Part shown: positions 1-6,682 of the stretch, one piece after another | How positions within the stretch are numbered: position 1 is the stretch's first letter | Layout of the letters: each line of letters opens with the position of its first letter | NCBI GenBank assembly: GCA_900767815.1 | Contig: CAAGAM010000244.1 | Coordinates: forward strand, 1 to 13,694 | Direction: 5' to 3' | DNA: 13,694 nt | DNA from: Clostridia bacterium | GTDB lineage: Bacteria; Bacillota; Clostridia; Christensenellales; Borkfalkiaceae | Translations under genes and position numbers: made by a program | The notes under the pieces: generated by a model | Told to the model about the DNA's origin: nothing | Seen by the model: the letters and a program-made list of their open reading frames with translations, nothing else | Databases searched by the model: none

Positions 1-132
1 GATCCGGAGTCTCCGAACGGCATACGAAATTGTAAAAACAGCGCAGCTCTGCGTTTCGTCCCATACGGAAAGATGGAACAAGAAGGATACGGGTATTTGT
101 TATATTTATTCGAATAACAATTACGGCGTTAT

Positions 133-161
133 TTGACAAATTTCCGCTTGTATGTTATAAT
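133..161 (+). promoter_or_regulatory. Consensus sigma-A promoter
   Basis: TTGACA at 133-138 and TATAAT at 156-161, separated by exactly 17 bp, match the housekeeping consensus at every position. The expected transcription start is near 168. No protein gene follows before the terminator at 376-409. An inverted repeat AATAAC-N9-GTTATT (113-133) abuts the -35 box. Confidence 0.8.
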
Positions 162-167
162 ACAAGA

Positions 168-409
168 AGTTGTAAGCTTGCTTGCAAGAGCTTAAATCAC
201 TACACCTTGACGAAAGCAAAATAGTAGACAAAACCTATGAGTTATAGGATAGTCAATAATTAAAAATGGAATTTATATATACAAAACGATAACAGAAAAC
301 ACCATTCAAATGATAGCATAAACTCGGATATTCGTAAAAGAACATTCGACTTTTTGATTTAATATAAAAAAACAGAAAGAGAGAACAATGCAAAAGTTTT
401 CTCTTTTTT
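168..409 (+). ncRNA. Candidate small non-coding RNA, class unknown
   Basis: This is the interval between a perfect promoter (133-161) and an intrinsic terminator (376-409), about 240 nt with no credible reading frame. Near the predicted 5' end is a hairpin at 173-194: TAAG and CTTG pair with CAAG and CTTA around a CTTG loop with a 2-nt bulge. A second hairpin, CCTAT-GAGTT-ATAGG, is at 234-248. I could not match it to a known class: no recognisable 6S, tmRNA, SRP, RNase P or riboswitch core. It could instead be an attenuated leader whose downstream gene has been lost. The transcript ends are inferred from signals only. Confidence 0.3.
376..409 (+). terminator. Rho-independent terminator
   Basis: A 10-bp stem pairs 376-385 with 397-406 (AAAGAGAGAA against TTTTCTCTTT, one G-U pair) around an 11-nt loop, and runs into six T residues at 404-409. 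The stem is A/T-rich, so it may be weak, but the position after an orphan promoter is telling. Confidence 0.55.
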
Positions 410-539
410 ATGCCGTTTTGATGGGTGATTTCCTGTTTGCAGTGAGAAAAATTATAGTAAAAATAGTAAAGATAAAGGAAAACTTATGAAATATAAAGAA
501 TGTTTGTATTAGATGTCTAGTAACTAATAAACAAGTTAA

Positions 540-555
540 GTTAGCCTATGCTAAC
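540..555. promoter_or_regulatory. GTTAGC dyad (putative DtxR-type operator), copy 1
   Basis: GTTAGC-CTAT-GCTAAC is a perfect inverted repeat with a 4-nt centre. It lies 3 bp upstream of the -35 box of the promoter at 559-587. The same motif recurs at 3550-3567, 10770-10787 and 10830-10849, always in intergenic DNA. Its half-site resembles that of DtxR/IdeR iron boxes, but the halves are set further apart than in the classical box. Assignment to a DtxR-like regulator is inference from the two such genes in this window. Confidence 0.6.
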
Positions 556-558
556 CAT

Positions 559-587
559 TTGATTTTTCTGTTATCACGCTGTATAAT
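559..587 (+). promoter_or_regulatory. Promoter next to GTTAGC dyad
   Basis: TTGATT at 559-564 and TATAAT at 582-587 are spaced by 17 bp. The expected start is near 594, giving a leader of about 230 nt before the hydrolase gene at 825. It is probably controlled through the dyad at 540-555. It may serve the hydrolase/transglutaminase unit or a separate small RNA. Confidence 0.6.
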
Positions 588-824
588 TAAAAAAAGGTTT
601 TGGACAACGGACAGATTTTGCCAAAGTGTTAAAAGGCGATATTGATTGTCAATTCGTGATAGTTAATAAAACATATTTTAATGTGGTGTAAGTAATACTT
701 GCAAGATCAAACATAGATGAGAAAAAGTATTTGTTACAGAATAAAAATGAGATAGAGAAGCGAAAAAGGTAACTGAATTGTAATTCAGAACTTAATAAGT
801 TTTAATCGTTGCAAAGGAGAAGGT

Positions 825-1754
825 ATGAAAAAGATTCATTTTAATGTGAAAACGGACGGATTTTACGGTGTGTATTGGAAAGGCAAAACGCCCGTAGATA
901 TTACAATTATCGCAATGCTTGGCAACGATCCCGAAGGTTATATGGCGAAATCATGCGCAAAATGGCTCAAAAAGAACGGAGTAAACGTACTTACAATGTC
1001 GCCCGCAAAAAAGAATTTCAGTCATCATAATTATCCGCTCGAAAGGATCGAAAAAGCTATAGAGTGGCTCAAAAACAACGGAAACAAAAAGATAGGCATC
1101 GTGGGAGGCTCTACCACCGGAACGCTTGCGCTGACCGCTGCGTCGTATTTTCCTGACATTACGCTTACAATGGCGATGACGTCAAGCGATTTTATATGGC
1201 AGGGATTTGAACAAGGCAAAAAAGACGGTTGTAGAGAGTGGCCTGTCGAGGGGGAATCGCTGTTTTCATATTGTGGAAAGCCGTTACCGTATATGCCGTT
1301 TTGTTATAAGCACCCCGAGTATTGGCAGGTAGTGAAATCGGAGACAAAGAAGTCGGGAAATATGATCGATTCTAAAAAGATTTTCGACGATTCGGAAGAG
1401 GCGCATCCCATCACCGAAGACGAATTTATAAAAATCGAAAACATAAAGGGCAAACTTCTTATGATAGGCGCGGAAGACGATTGTTTATGGAACGCTGCAA
1501 AATACGTTAAAAGAGCGGAAAAGCGGTTGTCCGAAAAGTCGCACGATTGCGACGCCGAATTTGTCGCATATAAGCACGGAACTCATTTCGTTTTCCCGGA
1601 AAGTCTTTTGAAAAAGATTTTCCCGATAGGTTCGGGGCTTCTTTTGAAAATGATGTTCAAAGCGGCGAAAGAGTTTCCGAAAGAATGTAAGGAAACGAGA
1701 ATTGATATAGATAAAAGACTTTCAAAAGCCATAAAGGAGTGGATAAACAAATGA
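825..1754 (+). CDS. Alpha/beta hydrolase, BAAT C-terminal (acyl-CoA thioesterase/acyltransferase) type
   Basis: This 309-aa cytosolic protein has no signal peptide. It reads as the BAAT_C branch of alpha/beta hydrolases, a family acting on acyl thioesters. The nucleophile elbow is GGSTTG with Ser96; the family usually has GxSxG, so the second glycine is replaced by Thr98. The acid is Asp218 or Asp219 in the motif AEDDCLW, which matches the family's DDxxW, and the base is probably His254 in KHGTHFVFP. All three catalytic residues are therefore present in the right order. The start follows AAGGAG at good spacing. Its stop overlaps the next start by 4 bp (ATGA), so it is translationally coupled to the broken gene and the transglutaminase-like gene. 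True substrate unknown; similar clostridial proteins are annotated only as acyl-CoA thioester hydrolases. Confidence 0.8.
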   Translation: MKKIHFNVKTDGFYGVYWKGKTPVDITIIAMLGNDPEGYMAKSCAKWLKKNGVNVLTMSPAKKNFSHHNYPLERIEKAIEWLKNNGNKKIGIVGGSTTGTLALTAASYFPDITLTMAMTSSDFIWQGFEQGKKDGCREWPVEGESLFSYCGKPLPYMPFCYKHPEYWQVVKSETKKSGNMIDSKKIFDDSEEAHPITEDEFIKIENIKGKLLMIGAEDDCLWNAAKYVKRAEKRLSEKSHDCDAEFVAYKHGTHFVFPESLLKKIFPIGSGLLLKMMFKAAKEFPKECKETRIDIDKRLSKAIKEWINK

Positions 1755-2041
1755 AATACGGTTTTCCGGGAAAATGTGTCGGGGGACAAAAGCACTTTCA
1801 AAAAACCGTTCCGCAACTCAAAACGACCCCGACGCCAAAACCGTAATGCAAAAAGTATAAAGAACTTTTCGCAAGCAATGACGAATTTGAAAATGACGAC
1901 TGTTTTATTATCAATATTTTAAGTTGCGTGTTGTCGGCGTGCGTATTGCCGAGGATAAAAAACAAATATTCGGTCGAAGAAGTCTATGTATATTACGATT
2001 GTCATTATGAAAATAAAGGCATGAAAATAAAGGATAAATAA
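1751..2041 (+). pseudogene. Small frameshifted gene of unknown function between hydrolase and transglutaminase
   Basis: An ATG at 1751 overlaps the hydrolase stop and has AAAGGAG at 1734-1740, so translation should start here. The frame hits TAA at 1844-1846 after 31 codons, yet the same frame downstream is open from 1847 to a TAA at 2039-2041 that overlaps the next gene's ATG. The most protein-like path uses the 1751 frame, then the frame of ATG 1774 after the A6 run (1800-1805), and returns to the first frame at the A5 run (1850-1854). That path crosses two compensating one-base shifts in poly-A runs and gives about 96 aa, including NDPDAKTVMQ and KYKELFASNDEFENDD. This could be real decay or homopolymer errors in the assembly. 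I do not recognise the product. Confidence 0.5.
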
Positions 2042-2760
2042 TGAATTGCTCGAATTTTACAAATTATTTAAGAGAAACAAAAATGCTCGATTATTCATCT
2101 AAACAAATTCAACTGCTTATAGAAAGACGGGGGTGGAAGAGTTTGCCTGAAGCAAAGCGAGTGAAGGCGATTTACGATTTCGTAAAAGACGAAATTGTAT
2201 TCGGATATAACGTTGACGACGGTGTAAAGGCAAGTCGGGTGCTGAAAGACGGATACGGGCAATGCAATACCAAGGGGACGCTTTTTATGGCACTTCTTCG
2301 CGTCTCGGGTATTCCTTGCCGAATACATGGTTTTACTATAGATAAAATTCTGCAGAAAGGTGCGATGACGGGTTTGGTTTATAAGTCTGCACCCGACGAG
2401 ATTTTCCACAGTTATGTCGAAGCGTGCGTTTGCGGGGAATGGTATAACCTTGAAGGATTTATTCTCGATAAAAAATACCTTTCCGCATTGCAAAAAATAT
2501 TTAAGCCGAATAATGACGGTTCGTTTATCGGTTACGGCGTTGCGACGAAAAACTTTATAAATCCGCCGGTCGAATTTAATTGTTGCAATACCTATATACA
2601 AAAAGAGGGAATTGTGCGAGACTTCGGAGTTTACGACGATCCTGATTCTCTTTTGAGAGAACACGGACAGACGATGAACTTACTAAAAAGGTGCGTTTAT
2701 CGGCTTATAGGCAGACATTTGATGAATAATAACGTAAATAAAATACGAAAAACGAAGTAA
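2041..2760 (+). CDS. Transglutaminase-like cysteine protein
   Basis: This 239-aa protein has a transglutaminase-like (papain-fold) core at about residues 40-145. The catalytic Cys75 lies in YGQCNTKG, His123 in FHSYVE, and the third member is probably Glu138 in WYNLEG, in place of the more usual Asp; Asp143 is an alternative. Bacterial relatives act as proteases, peptidases or amidases, and the reaction cannot be told from sequence. No signal peptide or membrane segment is visible, so it is probably cytosolic. The ATG follows AAAGGA and overlaps the stop of the small broken gene by one base, placing it in the same unit as the hydrolase. There is no clear terminator before the TetR promoter. 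Confidence 0.8.
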   Translation: MNCSNFTNYLRETKMLDYSSKQIQLLIERRGWKSLPEAKRVKAIYDFVKDEIVFGYNVDDGVKASRVLKDGYGQCNTKGTLFMALLRVSGIPCRIHGFTIDKILQKGAMTGLVYKSAPDEIFHSYVEACVCGEWYNLEGFILDKKYLSALQKIFKPNNDGSFIGYGVATKNFINPPVEFNCCNTYIQKEGIVRDFGVYDDPDSLLREHGQTMNLLKRCVYRLIGRHLMNNNVNKIRKTK

Positions 2761-2800
2761 AAAAACGAAAAAAAATTTGCCGTTTTGTAGCGAAATACTC

Positions 2801-2829
2801 TTGACAAAATAAAATAACAGCGTTATAAT
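2801..2829 (+). promoter_or_regulatory. Consensus promoter of the TetR gene
   Basis: TTGACA at 2801-2806, a 17-bp spacer and TATAAT at 2824-2829 form a perfect housekeeping promoter. The predicted start near 2836 gives a leader of about 23 nt to the ATG at 2859. Two operator-like dyads cover the spacer, the -10 box and the start, as expected for a tightly repressed promoter. Confidence 0.85.
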
Positions 2830-2841
2830 AACATTGTTATT
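2813..2841. promoter_or_regulatory. Tandem dyad operators for TetR autoregulation
   Basis: Two related 15-bp dyads lie end to end with a 14-bp repeat: AATAACAGCGTTATA (2813-2827) and AATAACATTGTTATT (2827-2841). The second is a perfect palindrome that extends to 17 bp (2826-2842). Together they span the promoter spacer, -10 box and start point. The arrangement suggests two repressor dimers of the adjacent TetR-family protein blocking its own promoter. Binding by that protein is inference. Confidence 0.7.
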
Positions 2842-2858
2842 AAAAACGGCGGTGCAAA

Positions 2859-3488
2859 ATGCGTAAAAAGGACGAACTTGCGATAGATAAAATTATAGAG
2901 TGTGCGAAGCGGGAGTTTTCAGAAAAGAGTTTCGAGGGCGCGTCTATGCGGAATATCGCCGAAAACGCAGGTTACACCACGGGTATGCTTTACGGAAGAT
3001 TTGCCGATAAAGGCGAACTTTTTAAAGCGATCGTTAGTAGCGTTGCCGACGGCTTTATTTCTTTTTTTACTAAGGCTCAAAGCGATTTTGCCTTGCTTAC
3101 ACCAGAAGATCAGTATAAAAACATGCACGGATACGTCGATAAAAAAGTGGAAGAAATGCTCGGTATCGTTTACGATAATTTTGACGTTTTCAAACTGATT
3201 ATCTGCAAAAGCAAGGGTAGCGAATACGAGAAATTCGTCGATAAACTTATCGAAATAGAAACGGAAAACACCATGCGCTTTATAGGCGAATTAAGCGCGG
3301 CGGGGATAAAAATCAACGACGTTCGCGCGGATTTATCTCACATGCTCGCGACGGCTATGATAAACGGGATGTTCGAGGTTGTCGAACACGATTTCACGAA
3401 AGCGGACGCCGTTAAGTACGTTAAAGATCTGCAATGTTTCTTTAACGCGGGCTGGGATAGTTTGTTAGCCACGAGTGATTGCGTTTGA
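2859..3488 (+). CDS. TetR-family transcriptional regulator
   Basis: A 209-aa one-component repressor. The N-terminal DNA-binding domain covers about residues 8-55. The helix-turn-helix is at about 30-48 (SMRNIAENAGYTTGMLYGRF), followed by the typical DKGELF. The alpha-helical C-terminal half is the ligand and dimer domain; it is too divergent to name the ligand. The ATG has GGCGG at 2848-2852 as a ribosome site. The gene has its own perfect promoter with tandem dyads, and a terminator follows, so it is monocistronic and probably autoregulated. It lies directly before a MacB-like and ABC half-transporter operon, so regulation of transport (for example efflux of a toxic small molecule or porphyrin) is plausible, but its operator motif is not repeated before that operon. 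Confidence 0.9.
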   Translation: MRKKDELAIDKIIECAKREFSEKSFEGASMRNIAENAGYTTGMLYGRFADKGELFKAIVSSVADGFISFFTKAQSDFALLTPEDQYKNMHGYVDKKVEEMLGIVYDNFDVFKLIICKSKGSEYEKFVDKLIEIETENTMRFIGELSAAGIKINDVRADLSHMLATAMINGMFEVVEHDFTKADAVKYVKDLQCFFNAGWDSLLATSDCV

Positions 3489-3516
3489 ACCCGCCAAAAC
3501 GCCGAAAATCTTTTAT

Positions 3517-3538
3517 AAGAAAGGGCGATCCCTTTTTT
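3517..3538 (+). terminator. Rho-independent terminator after TetR gene
   Basis: The stem pairs AAAGGG (3520-3525) with CCCTTT (3530-3535) around a CGAT loop. It extends to nine pairs including one G-U (3517-3538) and ends in a run of six T residues. It separates the TetR gene from the transporter operon. Confidence 0.7.
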
Positions 3539-3549
3539 ATTTGATCGGC

Positions 3550-3567
3550 GGTTAGCCTGTGCTAACC
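3550..3567. promoter_or_regulatory. GTTAGC dyad (putative DtxR-type operator), copy 2
   Basis: GGTTAGC-CTGT-GCTAACC is an 18-bp inverted repeat 83 bp upstream of the transporter operon's first start. The 3' flank (CCATATG) resembles that of copy 1 (CCATTTG). I could not assign a convincing -35/-10 pair here; a TTGATC at 3541-3546 could place the dyad inside the promoter, but the -10 is poor. Confidence 0.6.
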
Positions 3568-3649
3568 ATATGTTTCAGCCCGAAGTAAAAGGCATCGGAC
3601 GAACTGAAAAAAACTAAAACGTAAAAAACTCATAGGAGAAAAAACAATA

Positions 3650-4351
3650 ATGGCAATAGTAGAATTAAAAAACGTCAGCCGCGTATACACGAGCGGCGAC
3701 CACGAGTTGAAGGCTCTCGACGGCGTAAATCTGTCTCTCGACGAAGGCAAATTCGTAGTTATCTTAGGACCTTCGGGCGCAGGGAAGAGTACTCTTTTGA
3801 ACCTGCTCGGCGGGTTGGACAGTCCGACTTCGGGGACGATTACCGTTTGCGGCAAGGACATTTCCACTCTTACCCAAAACGAACTCGCCGATTACAGAGC
3901 GGAAACGGTAGGATTCGTATTTCAGTTTTACAATCTTATTCCTACGCTTACCGTTCACGAAAACGTAACGCTCGTAAAAGAAATCGTAAAAAATCCGCTT
4001 TCGGCGACGAAAATGCTGGAAGAAGTGGGGCTTGCGGATCATGCCAAAAACTTCCCGTCGGAACTTTCCGGCGGGGAACAACAGCGCGTTTCCATTGCGA
4101 GAGCGCTCGCGAAGAATCCTAAAATTCTTTTATGCGACGAGCCGACGGGCGCTCTCGATTCCGCAACCGGCGTGCTTGTATTGAAACTTCTTCTTAAAAT
4201 GGCGCGCGAATACGGCAAAACCATCGTTATAGTTACTCATAATCAGAACATAGCGAAAATGGCAGACACCGTTATTTACGTTAAAAACGGGAAAATAGTT
4301 TCTTCGGAAAATCAGGGAAATCCCGTTTCCGCCGACGAAATAGACTGGTAA
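3650..4351 (+). CDS. ABC transporter ATP-binding protein, MacB/LolD/HrtA type
   Basis: A 233-aa cytoplasmic ATPase with all motifs intact: Walker A GPSGAGKST (40-48), Q-loop Gln92, signature LSGGEQQR (139-146), Walker B with catalytic Glu164 (ILLCDEP), D-loop GALDS and H-loop His197. The combination VGFVFQ.YNLIPTLT and a TGALD D-loop is characteristic of ATPases that drive FtsX-type permeases in the MacB mechanotransmission group. Its partner is the 759-aa permease 13 bp downstream. The ATG has AGGAGA at 3634-3639. It is the first gene of a four-gene transport operon preceded by a GTTAGC dyad. Relatives export antibiotics, peptides, lipoproteins or heme (HrtA), so the substrate is open. Confidence 0.92.
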   Translation: MAIVELKNVSRVYTSGDHELKALDGVNLSLDEGKFVVILGPSGAGKSTLLNLLGGLDSPTSGTITVCGKDISTLTQNELADYRAETVGFVFQFYNLIPTLTVHENVTLVKEIVKNPLSATKMLEEVGLADHAKNFPSELSGGEQQRVSIARALAKNPKILLCDEPTGALDSATGVLVLKLLLKMAREYGKTIVIVTHNQNIAKMADTVIYVKNGKIVSSENQGNPVSADEIDW

Positions 4352-4364
4352 TAAGGAGCAGGGT

Positions 4365-6644
4365 ATGTTAGTAAAGAAAATGCTTCGCACCGCGTGGCTG
4401 TATAAAGCGCAGTTTATTTCTATGATTCTGATGGTTATGCTCGGCGTGGGTGTGTTCGTCGGGTTTAATATGGAATGGGCGAGTATAGAAAAAAATATGT
4501 TTTCCTTTTTCGACGATTGTAATTTTGCCGACTATCGCCTTGTAAACGAGCGCGGTTATTCCGCAGAGGACGCCGAAAAAATTGCAGATATAGAAGGAGT
4601 AAATGCCGTCGGCAGATTTTTAACCGTCAACGTAGACGTGAAAAACGCGGCGGGTAACAGCGTCGCGCTTGCGGTTACGACGAATTTTAACGTATCGTCG
4701 TTCGTTCTTACAAGCGGCGACGAATACGACCCGGAAAGCGCGGACGGAGTGTGGATTTCAGACAGATACGCCGAAAAAAACGGTATTAAAAAAGGCGATG
4801 CCATATCTTTTGTATACGGCAACGCGGAAATCACGGGCAAAATAAAAGGGTTTATAAAAGCCGCCGAACAGATGATTTGCGTTCGCGATAAAACGCAGCT
4901 GATGCCCGACTTTTCCACGCACGGATACGCTTACGTTTCGCCCGCGTTATATAAAAACGCGACGGGGCTTGATTATTATCCGCAAATCAACGTTGTTTCG
5001 GACTTAAAAAAAGACGTTTTTTCGGAAAAAGTAAACGCCGCTCTGGGTAAAACGACTATCGTTTTAACAAAAGAAGACACCATCGCATATTCGCAGGCGG
5101 AAGGGGAAGTAGACGAAGGAAAAACCATGGGCAGCGTTCTGCCCGCGCTTTTCCTTCTGATAGGACTTCTTACGATGGTTACCACGATGCACAGGCTTAC
5201 CGCTAAAGAAAAAACGCAGATAGGCACCTTAAAATCTCTCGGCTTCCACGACGGAAAAATCGCCGCTCATTATACTTCGTTTGCGTTTTTCGTGGCGATA
5301 ATCGGTACGGCGCTGGGTATCGGTTTAGGGTTTCTGATTGCCCGTATGATTATGAATCCGAACGGAATGATGGGGACATACCTCGATCTTCCCGAATGGA
5401 AATTAGTTATTCCGGGGTTTTGCGCGGCAATTATCGTCGCTATAGTACTGATTCTCACTCTTATAGGATATTTATCGGTAAGAAAAATGCTTGCAGGCAC
5501 CGCCGCCGACGCTCTTCGCCCGTACACGCCGAAAAAAGTCAAGCCGATGCTGATAGAAAAAACCAAATTCTTCCATAAACTTTCTTTCGGCACGCGCTGG
5601 AATATGCGTGATATGGTAAGGCACAAATCGAGAACGGCTATGAGTCTTATAGGTATTATCGGCTGTACGATTCTGATTCTCGCTTCTTTGGGAATGAAAG
5701 ACACGATGAATTCGTTTCTGAATATTTATTACGACAACGGGCTTAATTATTCTTCGAGGATATTCTTTACCGAAACGGCTACCGACGAACAAAAGCGAGA
5801 AATAATAAACAAATACGAAGGAGACTTCGGCGGTTCGGTCAGCGTTCAGGTGGAAGGAAAGACCGTTTCTCTCGACGTTTACGATATTACGCGCGACAAA
5901 ATAAGATTCGTCAACGACAACGACGAAAATTTTACTCTCGGCGACGACGGCGCGTATATCTGTATGCGCATTGCCGAAAAATTCGGTCTGAAAAAAGGCG
6001 ATTCGTTTTCGGTTAGTCCGTTCGGAACGGACGACGTTTATCATCTCGTTGTGGCGGGATTGTTCAGAAGCGTTTCCGAGAATATCGTTATAACCGATAA
6101 ATACGCCGCAAAAACGGGAATACCTTACGTTATCGATTCCGTGTATACCGACGTCGCTAAATCCGACGTAGTACAGTCGGACGCTATTAAATCGGTGCAG
6201 TCCAAGCAAATGATAATGGATTCTTTCGAAGTTTTCCTTTCTATGATGGATATGATGGTATACTTGCTCGTAGGCGGAGCGTTGCTTCTCGGAATTATCG
6301 TCCTTTATAATCTCGGCACGATGAGTTATACCGAACGCTACCGCGAAATGGCTACGCTTAAAGTCGTCGGTTTCCGAGATAAAAGGATAGGCAGACTTCT
6401 CGCCGAACAAAACCTTGTTCTATCCGTGATAGGCATTATAATAGGCGTTCCGCTCGGCGCGCTGACTTTGTCGTATCTTTTGAAAGTTTTAGCGTCCGAA
6501 TACGAAATGAAAATGGCTATAAGCGTAGTTTCTTATCTTATAACGGCGGCTCTTACGATAGGAATGTCTTTACTCGTCAGTCTTTTGGTTGCGCGCAAAA
6601 ACAAAAAGATAGATATGGTTGAGGCTCTTAAAGGGCAGGAGTAA
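4365..6644 (+). CDS. ABC transporter permease with two FtsX domains
   Basis: A 759-aa membrane protein. An N-terminal membrane segment (about 16-38) is followed by a roughly 215-residue outside domain. A first FtsX domain follows with segments near 256-276, 304-328 and 349-371. A second unit begins with a segment near 425-444, then an outside domain (about 450-625), and a second FtsX domain with segments near 632-652, 685-706 and 720-742. Each FtsX domain has the cytoplasmic coupling sequence (TLKSLGFHDGKI and TLKVVGFRDKRI). The duplicated layout means one protein could form the whole transmembrane part with two copies of the ATPase, unlike HrtB or MacB, which dimerise. The ATG follows AAGGAG. 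It probably exports a substrate or extracts it from the membrane; the substrate is unknown. Confidence 0.9.
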   Translation: MLVKKMLRTAWLYKAQFISMILMVMLGVGVFVGFNMEWASIEKNMFSFFDDCNFADYRLVNERGYSAEDAEKIADIEGVNAVGRFLTVNVDVKNAAGNSVALAVTTNFNVSSFVLTSGDEYDPESADGVWISDRYAEKNGIKKGDAISFVYGNAEITGKIKGFIKAAEQMICVRDKTQLMPDFSTHGYAYVSPALYKNATGLDYYPQINVVSDLKKDVFSEKVNAALGKTTIVLTKEDTIAYSQAEGEVDEGKTMGSVLPALFLLIGLLTMVTTMHRLTAKEKTQIGTLKSLGFHDGKIAAHYTSFAFFVAIIGTALGIGLGFLIARMIMNPNGMMGTYLDLPEWKLVIPGFCAAIIVAIVLILTLIGYLSVRKMLAGTAADALRPYTPKKVKPMLIEKTKFFHKLSFGTRWNMRDMVRHKSRTAMSLIGIIGCTILILASLGMKDTMNSFLNIYYDNGLNYSSRIFFTETATDEQKREIINKYEGDFGGSVSVQVEGKTVSLDVYDITRDKIRFVNDNDENFTLGDDGAYICMRIAEKFGLKKGDSFSVSPFGTDDVYHLVVAGLFRSVSENIVITDKYAAKTGIPYVIDSVYTDVAKSDVVQSDAIKSVQSKQMIMDSFEVFLSMMDMMVYLLVGGALLLGIIVLYNLGTMSYTERYREMATLKVVGFRDKRIGRLLAEQNLVLSVIGIIIGVPLGALTLSYLLKVLASEYEMKMAISVVSYLITAALTIGMSLLVSLLVARKNKKIDMVEALKGQE

Positions 6645-6682
6645 TCAAACCGCCGAAAAAATTAGATTTTCAGGGAGTTTTT

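Larger units (their letters stand above)
1..824. other. AT-rich region without a convincing gene
   Basis: No reading frame here has both a start with a ribosome site and a plausible length. It contains the promoter, terminator, dyad and second promoter listed separately. Frame 1 is open from the window edge to a TAA at 115-117 (38 codons), so it could be the tail of an upstream gene, but frame 2 is open almost as far and I cannot choose between them. Smaller structures are a hairpin CCTAT-GAGTT-ATAGG at 234-248, a dyad CTGAATT-GT-AATTCAG at 773-788 and AACTT-AAT-AAGTT at 789-801. A 34-codon open frame at 587-691 has no start codon and may be a coding remnant or chance. Confidence 0.6.

Noticed and set aside
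1..117. Open frame from the window edge
   Set aside because: Two frames are open over nearly the same stretch and neither shows a recognisable C-terminus; a - strand start near 23 has no ribosome site.
421..489. 22-codon ORF encoding a basic, hydrophobic peptide
   Set aside because: No ribosome site and no family match; chance in AT-rich DNA is likelier than a toxin or signal peptide.
486..512. 8-codon ORF (MKYKECLY) with AAAGG ribosome site
   Set aside because: The ribosome site is good, but there is no clear promoter or downstream coupled gene, and the next promoter starts after it. Possible leader peptide or gene remnant, not supportable.
587..691. 34-codon open frame that looks protein-like
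   Set aside because: No start codon or ribosome site; at best a decayed fragment, so not annotated as a gene.
2095..2664. 189-aa open frame on the - strand
   Set aside because: Antisense to the transglutaminase-like gene, whose catalytic motifs establish the + strand frame.
2762..2787. AAAACG...CGTTTT hairpin after the transglutaminase-like gene
   Set aside because: Only six pairs with a 13-nt loop and no T-run after the stem; too weak to call a terminator.
5472..6410. 312-aa open frame on the - strand
   Set aside because: It lies fully inside the FtsX permease gene, has no family features, and is rich in His/Arg/Phe typical of an antisense shadow.
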